6,187 nucleotides of DNA from an uncultured Oscillospiraceae bacterium. Lineage in GTDB: Bacteria; Bacillota; Clostridia; Oscillospirales; Oscillospiraceae. Under the pieces are notes generated by a model. The model did no database searches. It was not told where the DNA came from and saw nothing but the letters and a program-made list of their open reading frames with translations. Positions 1 to 5,216 of this stretch are shown one piece after another. Where the stretch lies: NCBI GenBank assembly GCA_934630985.1, contig CAKTXO010000095.1:1-6187 (forward strand). The letters are read 5' to 3'. Position 1 is the stretch's first letter. The number at the start of each line of letters is the position of its first letter. The position numbers and the translations under genes are program-made.

Positions 1-76
1 GGCAACCAGGGTGGAACCGTGGAATACTGCATGTTACTGTATCCCACCCCTGATTTTTCAGGGGGTGGGCTTTTTT
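1..76 (+). promoter_or_regulatory. T-box riboswitch of thrS, 3' portion (antiterminator/terminator region)
   Basis: This is the distal end of a tRNA-sensing leader; the stem I and specifier loop lie upstream of the window. The T-box AGGGTGGAACCGTGG is at 8-22, with the tRNA-binding bulge TGGA at 12-15. I can draw an antiterminator: 7-11 pairs with 48-52, nucleotides 12-18 form the bulge, 19-22 (GTGG) pairs with 44-47 (CCAC), and 24-27 (ATAC) pairs with 39-42 (GTAT). It shares 43-52 with the terminator stem at 43-69, so the two folds exclude each other. In the known mechanism, uncharged tRNA pairs its NCCA end with the bulge and stabilises the antiterminator, allowing read-through. UGGA implies a tRNA with discriminator U. 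Threonine specificity is inferred from the downstream gene only, because the specifier codon is not visible. Confidence 0.93.
43..76 (+). terminator. Intrinsic terminator of the T-box leader
   Basis: CCCACCCCTGA (43-53) pairs with TCA (58-60) plus GGGGTGGG (62-69), leaving G61 bulged and a TTTT loop. A run of six T follows at 71-76. It is the OFF state of the T-box switch, since its 5' arm is also needed by the antiterminator. Confidence 0.92.
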
Positions 77-97
77 ATACCCTCCCCGAGAATGAAT

Positions 98-104
98 AGG
101 AGGT
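98..104 (+). promoter_or_regulatory. Ribosome-binding site that fixes the thrS start
   Basis: AGGAGGT lies 8 nt ahead of the ATG at 113. Only 36 nt separate the end of the leader terminator (76) from this ATG, so the coding region cannot extend upstream to include an N-terminal TGS domain. The short start is therefore real and not a mis-called start. Confidence 0.9.
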
Positions 105-112
105 AAATCCCA

Positions 113-1873
113 ATGTCCGAAGAAAATCTGTACACCTTTGAAAACCCCGAGTACCGGAAAACCTACTGGCACAGCTGCTCTCACATTATGGCTCAGGCGG
201 TGAAGCGTCTGTGGCCCGAGGTGAAGCTGGCCATCGGCCCTGCCATTGACGAGGGCTGGTACTATGACTTTGACGCGCCCTTCGCCTTCACCCCCGAGCA
301 TCTGACCCAGATCGAGGGTGAGATGAAGAAGATCTGCAAGGAGCGGCTGCCCATCGTCCGCAGCGAGAAGCCCCGGGCGGAGGCCATCGCCTATATGCGC
401 GAGCAGGACGAGCCCTACAAGGTGGAGCTCATCGAAGACCTGCCCGCCGACGCCGTCATCTCCTTCTATACCCAGGGCGAGTTCACCGACCTGTGCGCCG
501 GCCCTCACCTGGATCACACCGGCCGGGTCAAGCACAACGGCTTCAAGCTGCTGAGCACCTGCGGCGCTTATTGGCGGGGCGACAGCAAGCGGAAGATGCT
601 TCAGCGTGTCTACGGCATTGCCTTCCCCACGAAGGATGAGCTGGATGCTTACCTTGCCCGGATTGAAGAGGCAAAGAAGCGTGACCACCGGAAGCTGGGT
701 AAAGAGCTTGGCCTGTTCATGCTCACCGACTACGGCCCCGGCTTCCCCTTCTTCCTGCCCAAGGGCATGGTGCTGCGCAACACCCTGATCGACTACTGGC
801 GTCAGGTGCACAAGAAGTACGGCTATGTGGAGGTTTCCACTCCCATGATCCTGAACCGTACCCTCTGGGAGCAGTCCGGTCACTGGGATCACTACAAGAA
901 CAATATGTACACCACCGTCATCGATGACCAGGACTACGCCATCAAGCCCATGAACTGCCCCGGCGGTATGCTGGTGTACGCCGCTGAGCCCCACTCCTAC
1001 CGGGATCTGCCCCTGCGGGTGGGCGAGCTGGGTCTGGTGCACCGGCATGAGCTGTCCGGCGCGCTGCACGGCCTGTTCCGGGTTCGGTGCTTCACCCAGG
1101 ACGATGCCCACATCTTCATGACCAAGGAGCAGATGGAGACGGAGATTCAGAACGTGGTGAAGCTCTTTGACGAGGTTTACTCCGTGTTCGGCCTGAAGTA
1201 CACCATTGAGCTGTCCACCATGCCGGAGGATCACATCGGCACCGTGGAGGAGTGGGAGTTCAACCAGAACATCCTGAAAAACGCCATCACCGCCATGGGC
1301 AAGGACTTCGTCATCAACGAGGGCGACGGCGCTTTCTACGGCCCCAAGCTGGACTTCCACATTGAGGACTGCCTGGGTCGTACCTGGCAGTGCGGCACCA
1401 TCCAGCTGGATTCTCAGCTGCCTGAGCGGTTCCACCTGGAATATGTGGGTGAGGACGGCCTGAAGCATCGCCCCGTCATGATTCACCGGGTGGTCTTCGG
1501 CTCCATCGAGCGGTTTATCGGCGTGATCACCGAGCATTTTGCCGGTGCCTTCCCCCTGTGGCTGTCTCCTGTGCAGGTGAAGGTGCTGCCTGTCACCGAG
1601 CGTGCGCACGAGTATGCCGCTCAGGTTGCCGCCAAGCTGGAGGAAGCCGGCGTCCGGGTGGAGAGCGATCTGCGCAGCGAGAAGCTGGGCTACAAGATCC
1701 GGGAAGCCCAGATGCAGAAGGTTCCCTATATGCTGGTGGTGGGCGACCGGGATATGGAGAACGGCACCGTATCCGTCCGTACCCGCAAGGGCGAGGATCT
1801 GGGTGCCATGACTGCCGATGCCTTCCTGACCAAGTGCCAGGCAGAAATCGCAAGCAAGAGCAAGGAAGTATAA
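113..1873 (+). CDS. thrS: Threonyl-tRNA synthetase, form lacking the TGS domain
   Basis: Cytoplasmic class II enzyme that attaches threonine to tRNA-Thr using ATP. The 586 residues begin directly in the second additional domain, which edits mischarged Ser-tRNA: HxxxH at H20/H24 and CAGPH at C128/H132 give its full metal-type residue set. The catalytic core follows, about 195-480. Its zinc ligands are C282 (MNCPGG), H333 (DDAHIF) and H458 (IHRVVFGSIERF), corresponding to E. coli C334, H385 and H511. Motif 2 lies around HRHELSGALHGLFRVR (310-325) and motif 3 at 458-468. The anticodon-binding domain occupies about 485-586. The roughly constant offset of 52-53 residues from the E. coli enzyme (642 aa) shows that only the N-terminal TGS domain is missing. 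Expression is controlled by the T-box just upstream, and the gene is monocistronic, ending in a strong terminator. Identity is very secure. Confidence 0.98.
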   Translation: MSEENLYTFENPEYRKTYWHSCSHIMAQAVKRLWPEVKLAIGPAIDEGWYYDFDAPFAFTPEHLTQIEGEMKKICKERLPIVRSEKPRAEAIAYMREQDEPYKVELIEDLPADAVISFYTQGEFTDLCAGPHLDHTGRVKHNGFKLLSTCGAYWRGDSKRKMLQRVYGIAFPTKDELDAYLARIEEAKKRDHRKLGKELGLFMLTDYGPGFPFFLPKGMVLRNTLIDYWRQVHKKYGYVEVSTPMILNRTLWEQSGHWDHYKNNMYTTVIDDQDYAIKPMNCPGGMLVYAAEPHSYRDLPLRVGELGLVHRHELSGALHGLFRVRCFTQDDAHIFMTKEQMETEIQNVVKLFDEVYSVFGLKYTIELSTMPEDHIGTVEEWEFNQNILKNAITAMGKDFVINEGDGAFYGPKLDFHIEDCLGRTWQCGTIQLDSQLPERFHLEYVGEDGLKHRPVMIHRVVFGSIERFIGVITEHFAGAFPLWLSPVQVKVLPVTERAHEYAAQVAAKLEEAGVRVESDLRSEKLGYKIREAQMQKVPYMLVVGDRDMENGTVSVRTRKGEDLGAMTADAFLTKCQAEIASKSKEV

Positions 1874-1885
1874 CGGAATTTGCGG

Positions 1886-1920
1886 AAAGGGCGCGGTGCG
1901 GAAGGCACTGCGCCCTTTTT
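1886..1920 (+). terminator. Intrinsic terminator after thrS
   Basis: AAAGGGCGC (1886-1894) pairs with GCGCCCTTT (1910-1918). The stem continues with a G-T pair (1895/1909) and GTGC/GCAC (1896-1899/1905-1908), closed by the loop GGAAG. T1916-T1920 form the U-tract. It starts 12 nt after the thrS stop, and separates thrS from the Wood-Ljungdahl genes. Confidence 0.93.
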
Positions 1921-1991
1921 CGAGTGAAGAATGAATGGTGAAGAGGGAATAGAAGAGGTGTCAGCGTGTCAAAAAAGCTCCCAATATACGT

Positions 1992-2036
1992 TGTCATTCC
2001 GAACCAGTCCACAGACTGGTGTGGGAATCCCCCGGA
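1992..2036 (+). repeat. 45-nt hairpin repeat, copy 1
   Basis: Inner stem ACCAGTC (2003-2009)/GACTGGT (2014-2020) with loop CACA. Outer stem ATTCC (1996-2000)/GGAAT (2024-2028). The two are separated by an asymmetric internal loop GA/GTG, and an AATCCCCCGG tail follows. It aligns without gaps to the reverse complement of copy 2 at 35 of 45 positions. Such TGTCATT...AATCCCCC hairpins are, from memory, common between genes in gut Clostridia. Confidence 0.8.
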
Positions 2037-2079
2037 TAGAAGTAAAAACCACTGGTTTAGGATCTAAAATGTTTGAAAA

Positions 2080-2124
2080 TTCGGGGGATTGCCACGGCAG
2101 TGTGCGCACTGCCTCGCAATGACA
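2080..2124 (-). repeat. 45-nt hairpin repeat, copy 2 (inverted)
   Basis: Inner stem GGCAGTG (2096-2102)/CACTGCC (2107-2113) with loop TGCG. Outer stem ATTGC (2088-2092)/GCAAT (2116-2120). On the minus strand it reads in the same sense as copy 1, with the same GA/GTG internal loop and the same CCCCCG tail. Confidence 0.8.
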
Positions 2125-2143
2125 TGGTTTTTCGACAGTCTCA

Positions 2144-2214
2144 CCTCTCCCACAGGGAGAGGCAAGGCCCTCATCCGTCACGGCTGCGCCGTGCCACCTT
2201 CCCCCAAGGGAAGG
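2144..2214. repeat. Cluster of three perfect hairpins (intergenic repeat family)
   Basis: Three stem-loops in 71 nt: CCTCTCCC-ACA-GGGAGAGG (2144-2162), CACGGC-TGC-GCCGTG (2179-2193) and CCTTCCC-CCAA-GGGAAGG (2197-2214). All stems are perfect and the loops are 3-4 nt long. The sequence is unrelated to the 45-nt repeat next to it. From memory, closely similar strings recur across genomes of gut Oscillospirales, so I call it a dispersed repeat. None of the stems is followed by a T-run, which argues against a terminator. Confidence 0.7.
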
Positions 2215-2366
2215 CTGGGGTACGGATTCACTGGCCTGCAAGGACAACTTCTATTCAGAGCTTCCTTAGGCGCGGCAATACAATGCAGGATTTCGTGCAG
2301 GGAATCGGGCATTTTTGAAAATCGGGGAAATCTTGCGGTTTGGAAAGAAAAATATGAAATTGTGGG
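2215..2366. other. Intergenic stretch with no recognisable gene
   Basis: Between the hairpin repeats and the promoter I see no credible coding region, RNA gene or strong stem. The only oddity is TTTGAAAATCGGGG near 2313-2326, which resembles TTTGAAAATTCGGGG at 2072-2086, just where copy 2 of the 45-nt repeat begins. It may be a decayed edge of another copy. Confidence 0.5.
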
Positions 2367-2395
2367 TTGAATTTTCCGATAGAATGTGATACGAT
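2367..2395 (+). promoter_or_regulatory. Predicted sigma-A promoter of the metF-cooC-acsDC operon
   Basis: TTGAAT (-35, 2367-2372) and TACGAT (-10, 2390-2395) are separated by 17 nt, with an extended -10 TG at 2387-2388. Transcription should start near 2402, giving a leader of about 65 nt. That leader carries a short hairpin, GGGCG/CGCCC (2412-2416/2422-2426). No other equally good promoter was seen ahead of the downstream genes. Confidence 0.6.
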
Positions 2396-2411
2396 ATCGT
2401 TGTATCGATAT
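2394..2411. promoter_or_regulatory. Candidate operator overlapping the -10 and start site
   Basis: ATATCG (2394-2399) and CGATAT (2406-2411) form a perfect 6-bp inverted repeat with a 6-nt spacer. A second dyad, GATAC/GTATC (2388-2392/2402-2406), and the palindrome CGATATCG (2392-2399) overlap it. The position, over the end of the -10 and the likely start point, suits a repressor site. I do not recognise the motif, and AT-rich palindromes can occur by chance. Confidence 0.35.
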
Positions 2412-2452
2412 GGGCGTGGTGCGCCCTGACGAAGATAGCAAAAACGGCTGGC

Positions 2453-2458
2453 AGGAGG
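2453..2458 (+). promoter_or_regulatory. Ribosome-binding site that decides the metF start
   Basis: AGGAGG sits 8 nt before the ATG at 2467. The frame is open further upstream to a GTG at 2386, but that codon lies inside the predicted promoter and has no Shine-Dalgarno. The upstream residues also match nothing in the MetF family. The 2467 start is preferred. Confidence 0.88.
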
Positions 2459-2466
2459 AGAGAAAA

Positions 2467-3381
2467 ATGTCTGTTATGGAATCGCTTAGCAGGCACAGTG
2501 CCCTCTCCTTCCAGGTGTTCCCTCCGAGAACGGAGGCCGGACGCCGGGAGCTGCTGGAGTCCGGAGGCGTTCTTGACCGGCTGTACCGGGAAAACCCCGA
2601 CTTTCTGTGCTGCACCTACGGCGCGGGAGGGACGGATGCCGGGAAAAATCTGGAGGTTCTGGAGGCGGTGGTATCCGCCGGGAAAACCCGGGCCATGACC
2701 CAGCTGACCTGTGCCGGGAACACGGCGCAGGGCATTCGGGAGCAGCTTCACAACTATCTGCGTCAGGGCATTGACTGCGTGACGGCCCTTCGGGGCGGCG
2801 AGACACGGATGAGCGACGGCCTTTCCGATGAGGCCGAGCTGGTGCAGCTGATTCGCCGGGAGTTTTCGGACAGCTTTACCGTAGCGGTGGACGGCGCGCC
2901 GGAGGGCGAGCCTCTGGGATGCTCCCTGGAAGGGGAAATTACCCGACTGAAGGCCATCCAGGACAGCGGCGCGGATTTCCTCATTACCCGGGTTTGCTGG
3001 GATATGGATATTTTTAAGGCCTGGATGGACGGCATCCGGGCGGCGGGCATTACCCTGCCGGTGATGGCGGGGGTGGCGCCTGTGGTTGACCAGGCGGCGA
3101 CCATCCGGACGGCTCTGGCCACCGGCGGCTGCGCCATTCCGGAGGATTTGTGCCGGCTCCTTTCCGACTACTGGATCTATCCCAACCCCTTCGTCAAGGA
3201 TCCCTTTGACGCGGAGGTGGAGCGCAAGCGCGTCCAGTTCCGGGAGGCGGGCATGGCCTACACGGCGCACCAGATCTGGCTTTACCGGCAGTGGGGCGTG
3301 GATGGCATCCACCTTCTGACCCAGAACCGGGCGGAGGATGTGCCGGCCATTGTCAGGGCTGCCCGGAATCCATTATTTTGA
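2467..3381 (+). CDS. metF: MetF-family (methylenetetrahydrofolate reductase-like) protein with altered active-site residues
   Basis: 304 residues, the usual length for a bacterial MetF TIM barrel, a flavoprotein that reduces 5,10-methylene- to 5-methyl-tetrahydrofolate. Family landmarks are visible: SFQVFPPR (14-21), CTYGAGGTDAGK (49-60), QLTC (79-82), TALRGG (106-111), ITRVCWD (173-179), VMAGVAP (199-205) and a C-terminal GIHLLTQNR (280-288). Several positions depart from the classical enzyme as I recall it from E. coli. The catalytic Glu28 (SFEFFPP) is Gln16, Asp120 (ALRGD) is Gly111, the His of HLTC is Gln79, and Gln183 (ITQFFFD) is Arg175. The codons (CAG, GGC) are clear, and the frame is intact, so this is not decay by frameshift. 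The gene heads the operon, 20 nt before cooC. No metV partner gene adjoins it. Fold assignment is firm; the reaction is not, and it could be a divergent reductase or a folate- or corrinoid-linked homologue. Confidence 0.85.
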   Translation: MSVMESLSRHSALSFQVFPPRTEAGRRELLESGGVLDRLYRENPDFLCCTYGAGGTDAGKNLEVLEAVVSAGKTRAMTQLTCAGNTAQGIREQLHNYLRQGIDCVTALRGGETRMSDGLSDEAELVQLIRREFSDSFTVAVDGAPEGEPLGCSLEGEITRLKAIQDSGADFLITRVCWDMDIFKAWMDGIRAAGITLPVMAGVAPVVDQAATIRTALATGGCAIPEDLCRLLSDYWIYPNPFVKDPFDAEVERKRVQFREAGMAYTAHQIWLYRQWGVDGIHLLTQNRAEDVPAIVRAARNPLF

Positions 3382-3401
3382 TTTACTAGGAGGAACGCAA
3401 T

Positions 3402-4166
3402 ATGCCTCATACCATTGCGGTTGCCGGTAAGGGCGGCGTGGGCAAAACCACCACCTGCGGCATGATTATTGATTATCTTTGCAAAAAGAAGAACGGCCCT
3501 GTCCTGGTGGTGGACGCGGACGCCAACTCCAACCTGAACGAGGTTCTGGGTGTGGAGGTGGAAACCTCTCTGGGACAGATCCGGGAGGAGATGGCTCAGG
3601 CGGAGCTGAAGGGCACCATCCCCAAGAACATGACCAAGGCGGATTACGCCGAGATGAAGTTCAACGACGCCCTCATTGAGGACGACGACTTCGATATGCT
3701 GGTCATGGGCCGCACCCAGGGCAAGGGCTGCTACTGCTATGTCAACGGCGTGCTCCAGTCCCAGGTGGCCAAGTACCTTCCCAACTATACCTATGTGGTC
3801 ATGGACAACGAGGCAGGCCTGGAGCACATCGCCCGGGGTACGCTGCCTCATGTGGACACCATGCTGCTGATTTCCGACTGCTCCCGCCGGGGCGTTCAGG
3901 CCGTGGCAAGAGTGGCGGAAATGGTGAAGGAAATGTCCCTGAATCCCGGCCAGATGGGCGTCATCATCAACCGGGCTCCCGGCGGGGTGCTGGATAACGG
4001 CGTCCGGGAGGAAATCGAAAAGCATGGGCTGAAGCTCTTCGGCGTGCTGCCCCAGGACGAGGCGGTCTACTGCTGCGACTGCGACGGCGAGCCCTCCGCG
4101 AAGCTTCCCGACAGCGACCCCATGAAAACCGCTCTGAAGGACGTTATGAAGTCCCTCGGAATCTAA
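3402..4166 (+). CDS. cooC: CooC/AcsF-type nickel-insertion ATPase for CODH/acetyl-CoA synthase
   Basis: 254-residue MinD/ParA-class P-loop ATPase, cytoplasmic, that matures the nickel sites of carbon monoxide dehydrogenase or acetyl-CoA synthase. The deviant Walker A is KGGVGKTT (10-17), with the signature lysine at K10. VVDADANSN (36-44) is the switch region, and VVMDNEAGLEH (132-142) is the Walker B-like segment. The CXC motif that binds metal at the dimer interface in CooC is C110-Y-C112, in the family-typical context GKGCYCYVNG. An extra cysteine group, CCDC (224-227), lies near the C-terminus. The start follows an AGGAGG (3388-3393) by 8 nt. The gene lies 20 nt after metF and 87 nt before acsD, consistent with service to a CODH/ACS complex. 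Whether it serves the CODH (CooC) or the ACS (AcsF) cannot be told from sequence alone. Confidence 0.93.
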   Translation: MPHTIAVAGKGGVGKTTTCGMIIDYLCKKKNGPVLVVDADANSNLNEVLGVEVETSLGQIREEMAQAELKGTIPKNMTKADYAEMKFNDALIEDDDFDMLVMGRTQGKGCYCYVNGVLQSQVAKYLPNYTYVVMDNEAGLEHIARGTLPHVDTMLLISDCSRRGVQAVARVAEMVKEMSLNPGQMGVIINRAPGGVLDNGVREEIEKHGLKLFGVLPQDEAVYCCDCDGEPSAKLPDSDPMKTALKDVMKSLGI

Positions 4167-4182
4167 TCCTGTAAGTGACATG

Positions 4183-4204
4183 CGGGGCAGAATCACCTGC
4201 TCCG
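4183..4204. other. Intercistronic hairpin between cooC and acsD
   Basis: CGGGGCAG (4183-4190) pairs with CTGCTCCG (4197-4204), including one G-T pair, around a 6-nt loop. No T-run follows, so it is not an intrinsic terminator. It could mark an mRNA processing or stability site that lets acsDC be made in larger amounts than metF-cooC. That role is inference. Confidence 0.4.
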
Positions 4205-4253
4205 GGTGCCCAACATATAAACTCATCCAAAATCAATCAAGGGGGAAAACACT

Positions 4254-5195
4254 ATGGCTTTTACACCCAAGACGGCTCCCTTCAGCGGCAAGATCAATGC
4301 CGTGACCCTGGGCACCGGTGACAAGGCAATCGTCATCGGCGGTCAGAACGTGATGCCGTTCTACACCTTCGACGCTCCCATTGAGAACGCTCCCAAGATC
4401 GGCGTGGAAATCTCCGATCTGGCGGCTTCCTGGGACGCTCCCGCGCTGAAGGAATTCTACGCGGGCTGCACCACCATGGTCGATTACGCCAAGAAGGCGG
4501 AGACCATGCCCGGCGCGGACTTCCTGTGCCTGCACTTCGAGTCTGCCGACCCCAACGGTGCCAATCGCTCCGTTGCCGACTGCGTGGCCGATGCCAAGGC
4601 GGTAGCCGATGCCGTGTCCATGCCGATCGTTGTCATGGGCTGCAAGAACATCGAGAAGGACGGCGAGCTGTTCAGCAAGATCGCTGAGGCTCTGCAGGGC
4701 AAGAACATTCTGGTTCTGTCCGCCCGAAACGAGGACTACAAGACCGTCGGTGCTTCCGTGGCTCTGGCTTACGGCCAGAAGGTGGGCGCTGAGACCGCCG
4801 ACGACATCAACCTGGCCAAGCAGCTGAACATCATGCTCAAGGGCCTGTCCATCAATCCCGAGAACATCGTTATGAACGTCGGTACCGCTGCCGTGGGCTA
4901 CGGCTTCGAGTACGTCGCTTCTACCCTGGACCGGATCCGTCTGGCCGCTCTGGCTCAGTCCGATGCCGATCTGCAGATGCCCATTATGTCCCCTGTGTCT
5001 CCTGACGCCTGGAGCGTGAAGGAGTCCACCGCTTCCGAAGAAGATGAGCCCGAATGGGGCAGCCGGGAAGAGCGTGCCATTGACATGGAAGTGTCTACTG
5101 CCGCCGCCAACCTGACCGGTGGTGCCGATGCCGTCATCATGCGTCATCCCGCCGCCGTTGCCACCATCAAGAAGTTCATCGCGGAACTGGTCTAA
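4254..5195 (+). CDS. acsD: Corrinoid/iron-sulfur protein small subunit (CODH/ACS delta subunit)
   Basis: 313 residues, close to the family norm of about 310-325. It is the TIM-barrel small subunit that pairs with AcsC to form the methyl carrier between methyl-tetrahydrofolate and acetyl-CoA synthase in the Wood-Ljungdahl pathway. Recognisable family blocks are GGQNVMPFYTFD (29-40), VVMGCKNIEKDGEL (126-139), GTAAVGYGFEY (210-220), EPEWGSREER (265-274) and the C-terminal ADAVIMRHPAAV (291-302). There are no transmembrane segments or signal peptide. The start is set by AAGGGGGAA (4239-4247), just upstream. It lies 21 nt before acsC, the expected tight pairing of the two subunits. Codon use, strongly C/G-ending, looks like that of a highly expressed gene. 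Nothing is missing or broken. Confidence 0.96.
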   Translation: MAFTPKTAPFSGKINAVTLGTGDKAIVIGGQNVMPFYTFDAPIENAPKIGVEISDLAASWDAPALKEFYAGCTTMVDYAKKAETMPGADFLCLHFESADPNGANRSVADCVADAKAVADAVSMPIVVMGCKNIEKDGELFSKIAEALQGKNILVLSARNEDYKTVGASVALAYGQKVGAETADDINLAKQLNIMLKGLSINPENIVMNVGTAAVGYGFEYVASTLDRIRLAALAQSDADLQMPIMSPVSPDAWSVKESTASEEDEPEWGSREERAIDMEVSTAAANLTGGADAVIMRHPAAVATIKKFIAELV

Positions 5196-5216
5196 TTCGG
5201 AAGGAGGATACATACA

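Larger units (their letters stand above)
1992..2124. repeat. MITE-like composite: two inverted copies of a 45-nt hairpin repeat
   Basis: The outer ends TGTCATT (1992-1998) and AATGACA (2118-2124) are inverted. Each end is part of a 45-nt hairpin unit, and the units face each other around a 43-nt AT-rich spacer (2037-2079). The spacer itself contains a small hairpin, AAACC-ACT-GGTTT (2046-2058). No open reading frame of any recognisable family lies inside, and I see no target-site duplication in the immediate flanks. The arrangement suggests a non-autonomous mobile or REP-like element. Mobility is inference. Confidence 0.65.

Noticed and set aside
1992..2214. CRISPR array
   Set aside because: There are only two 45-nt copies, in inverted orientation, followed by unrelated hairpins. 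There is no regular direct repeat-spacer pattern and no cas gene.
2144..2214. Intrinsic terminators
   Set aside because: The stems are strong, but none is followed by a T-run on either strand, unlike the true terminator at 1886-1920.
1931..2370. Short plus- and minus-strand frames across the repeat region
   Set aside because: They run through the hairpin repeats, have no ribosome-binding sites or family resemblance, and overlap each other in several frames.
2386..2466. Longer MetF start at the upstream GTG
   Set aside because: It overlaps the predicted -10, lacks a Shine-Dalgarno, and adds residues unlike any MetF. The ATG at 2467 has AGGAGG at the right distance.
2266..3312. A 348-codon minus-strand frame opposite metF
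   Set aside because: It overlaps the MetF-family gene and runs into its promoter. Its composition is that of a shadow frame.
3282..4226. A 314-codon minus-strand frame opposite cooC
   Set aside because: It is the mirror of a clear CooC/AcsF gene and has the same His/Gly/Val-rich shadow composition.
4204..4232. A separate promoter for acsD based on CATATAAAC near 4214
   Set aside because: A -10-like TATAAA is present, but I see no convincing -35 at 16-18 nt. The operon promoter at 2367 is much better.
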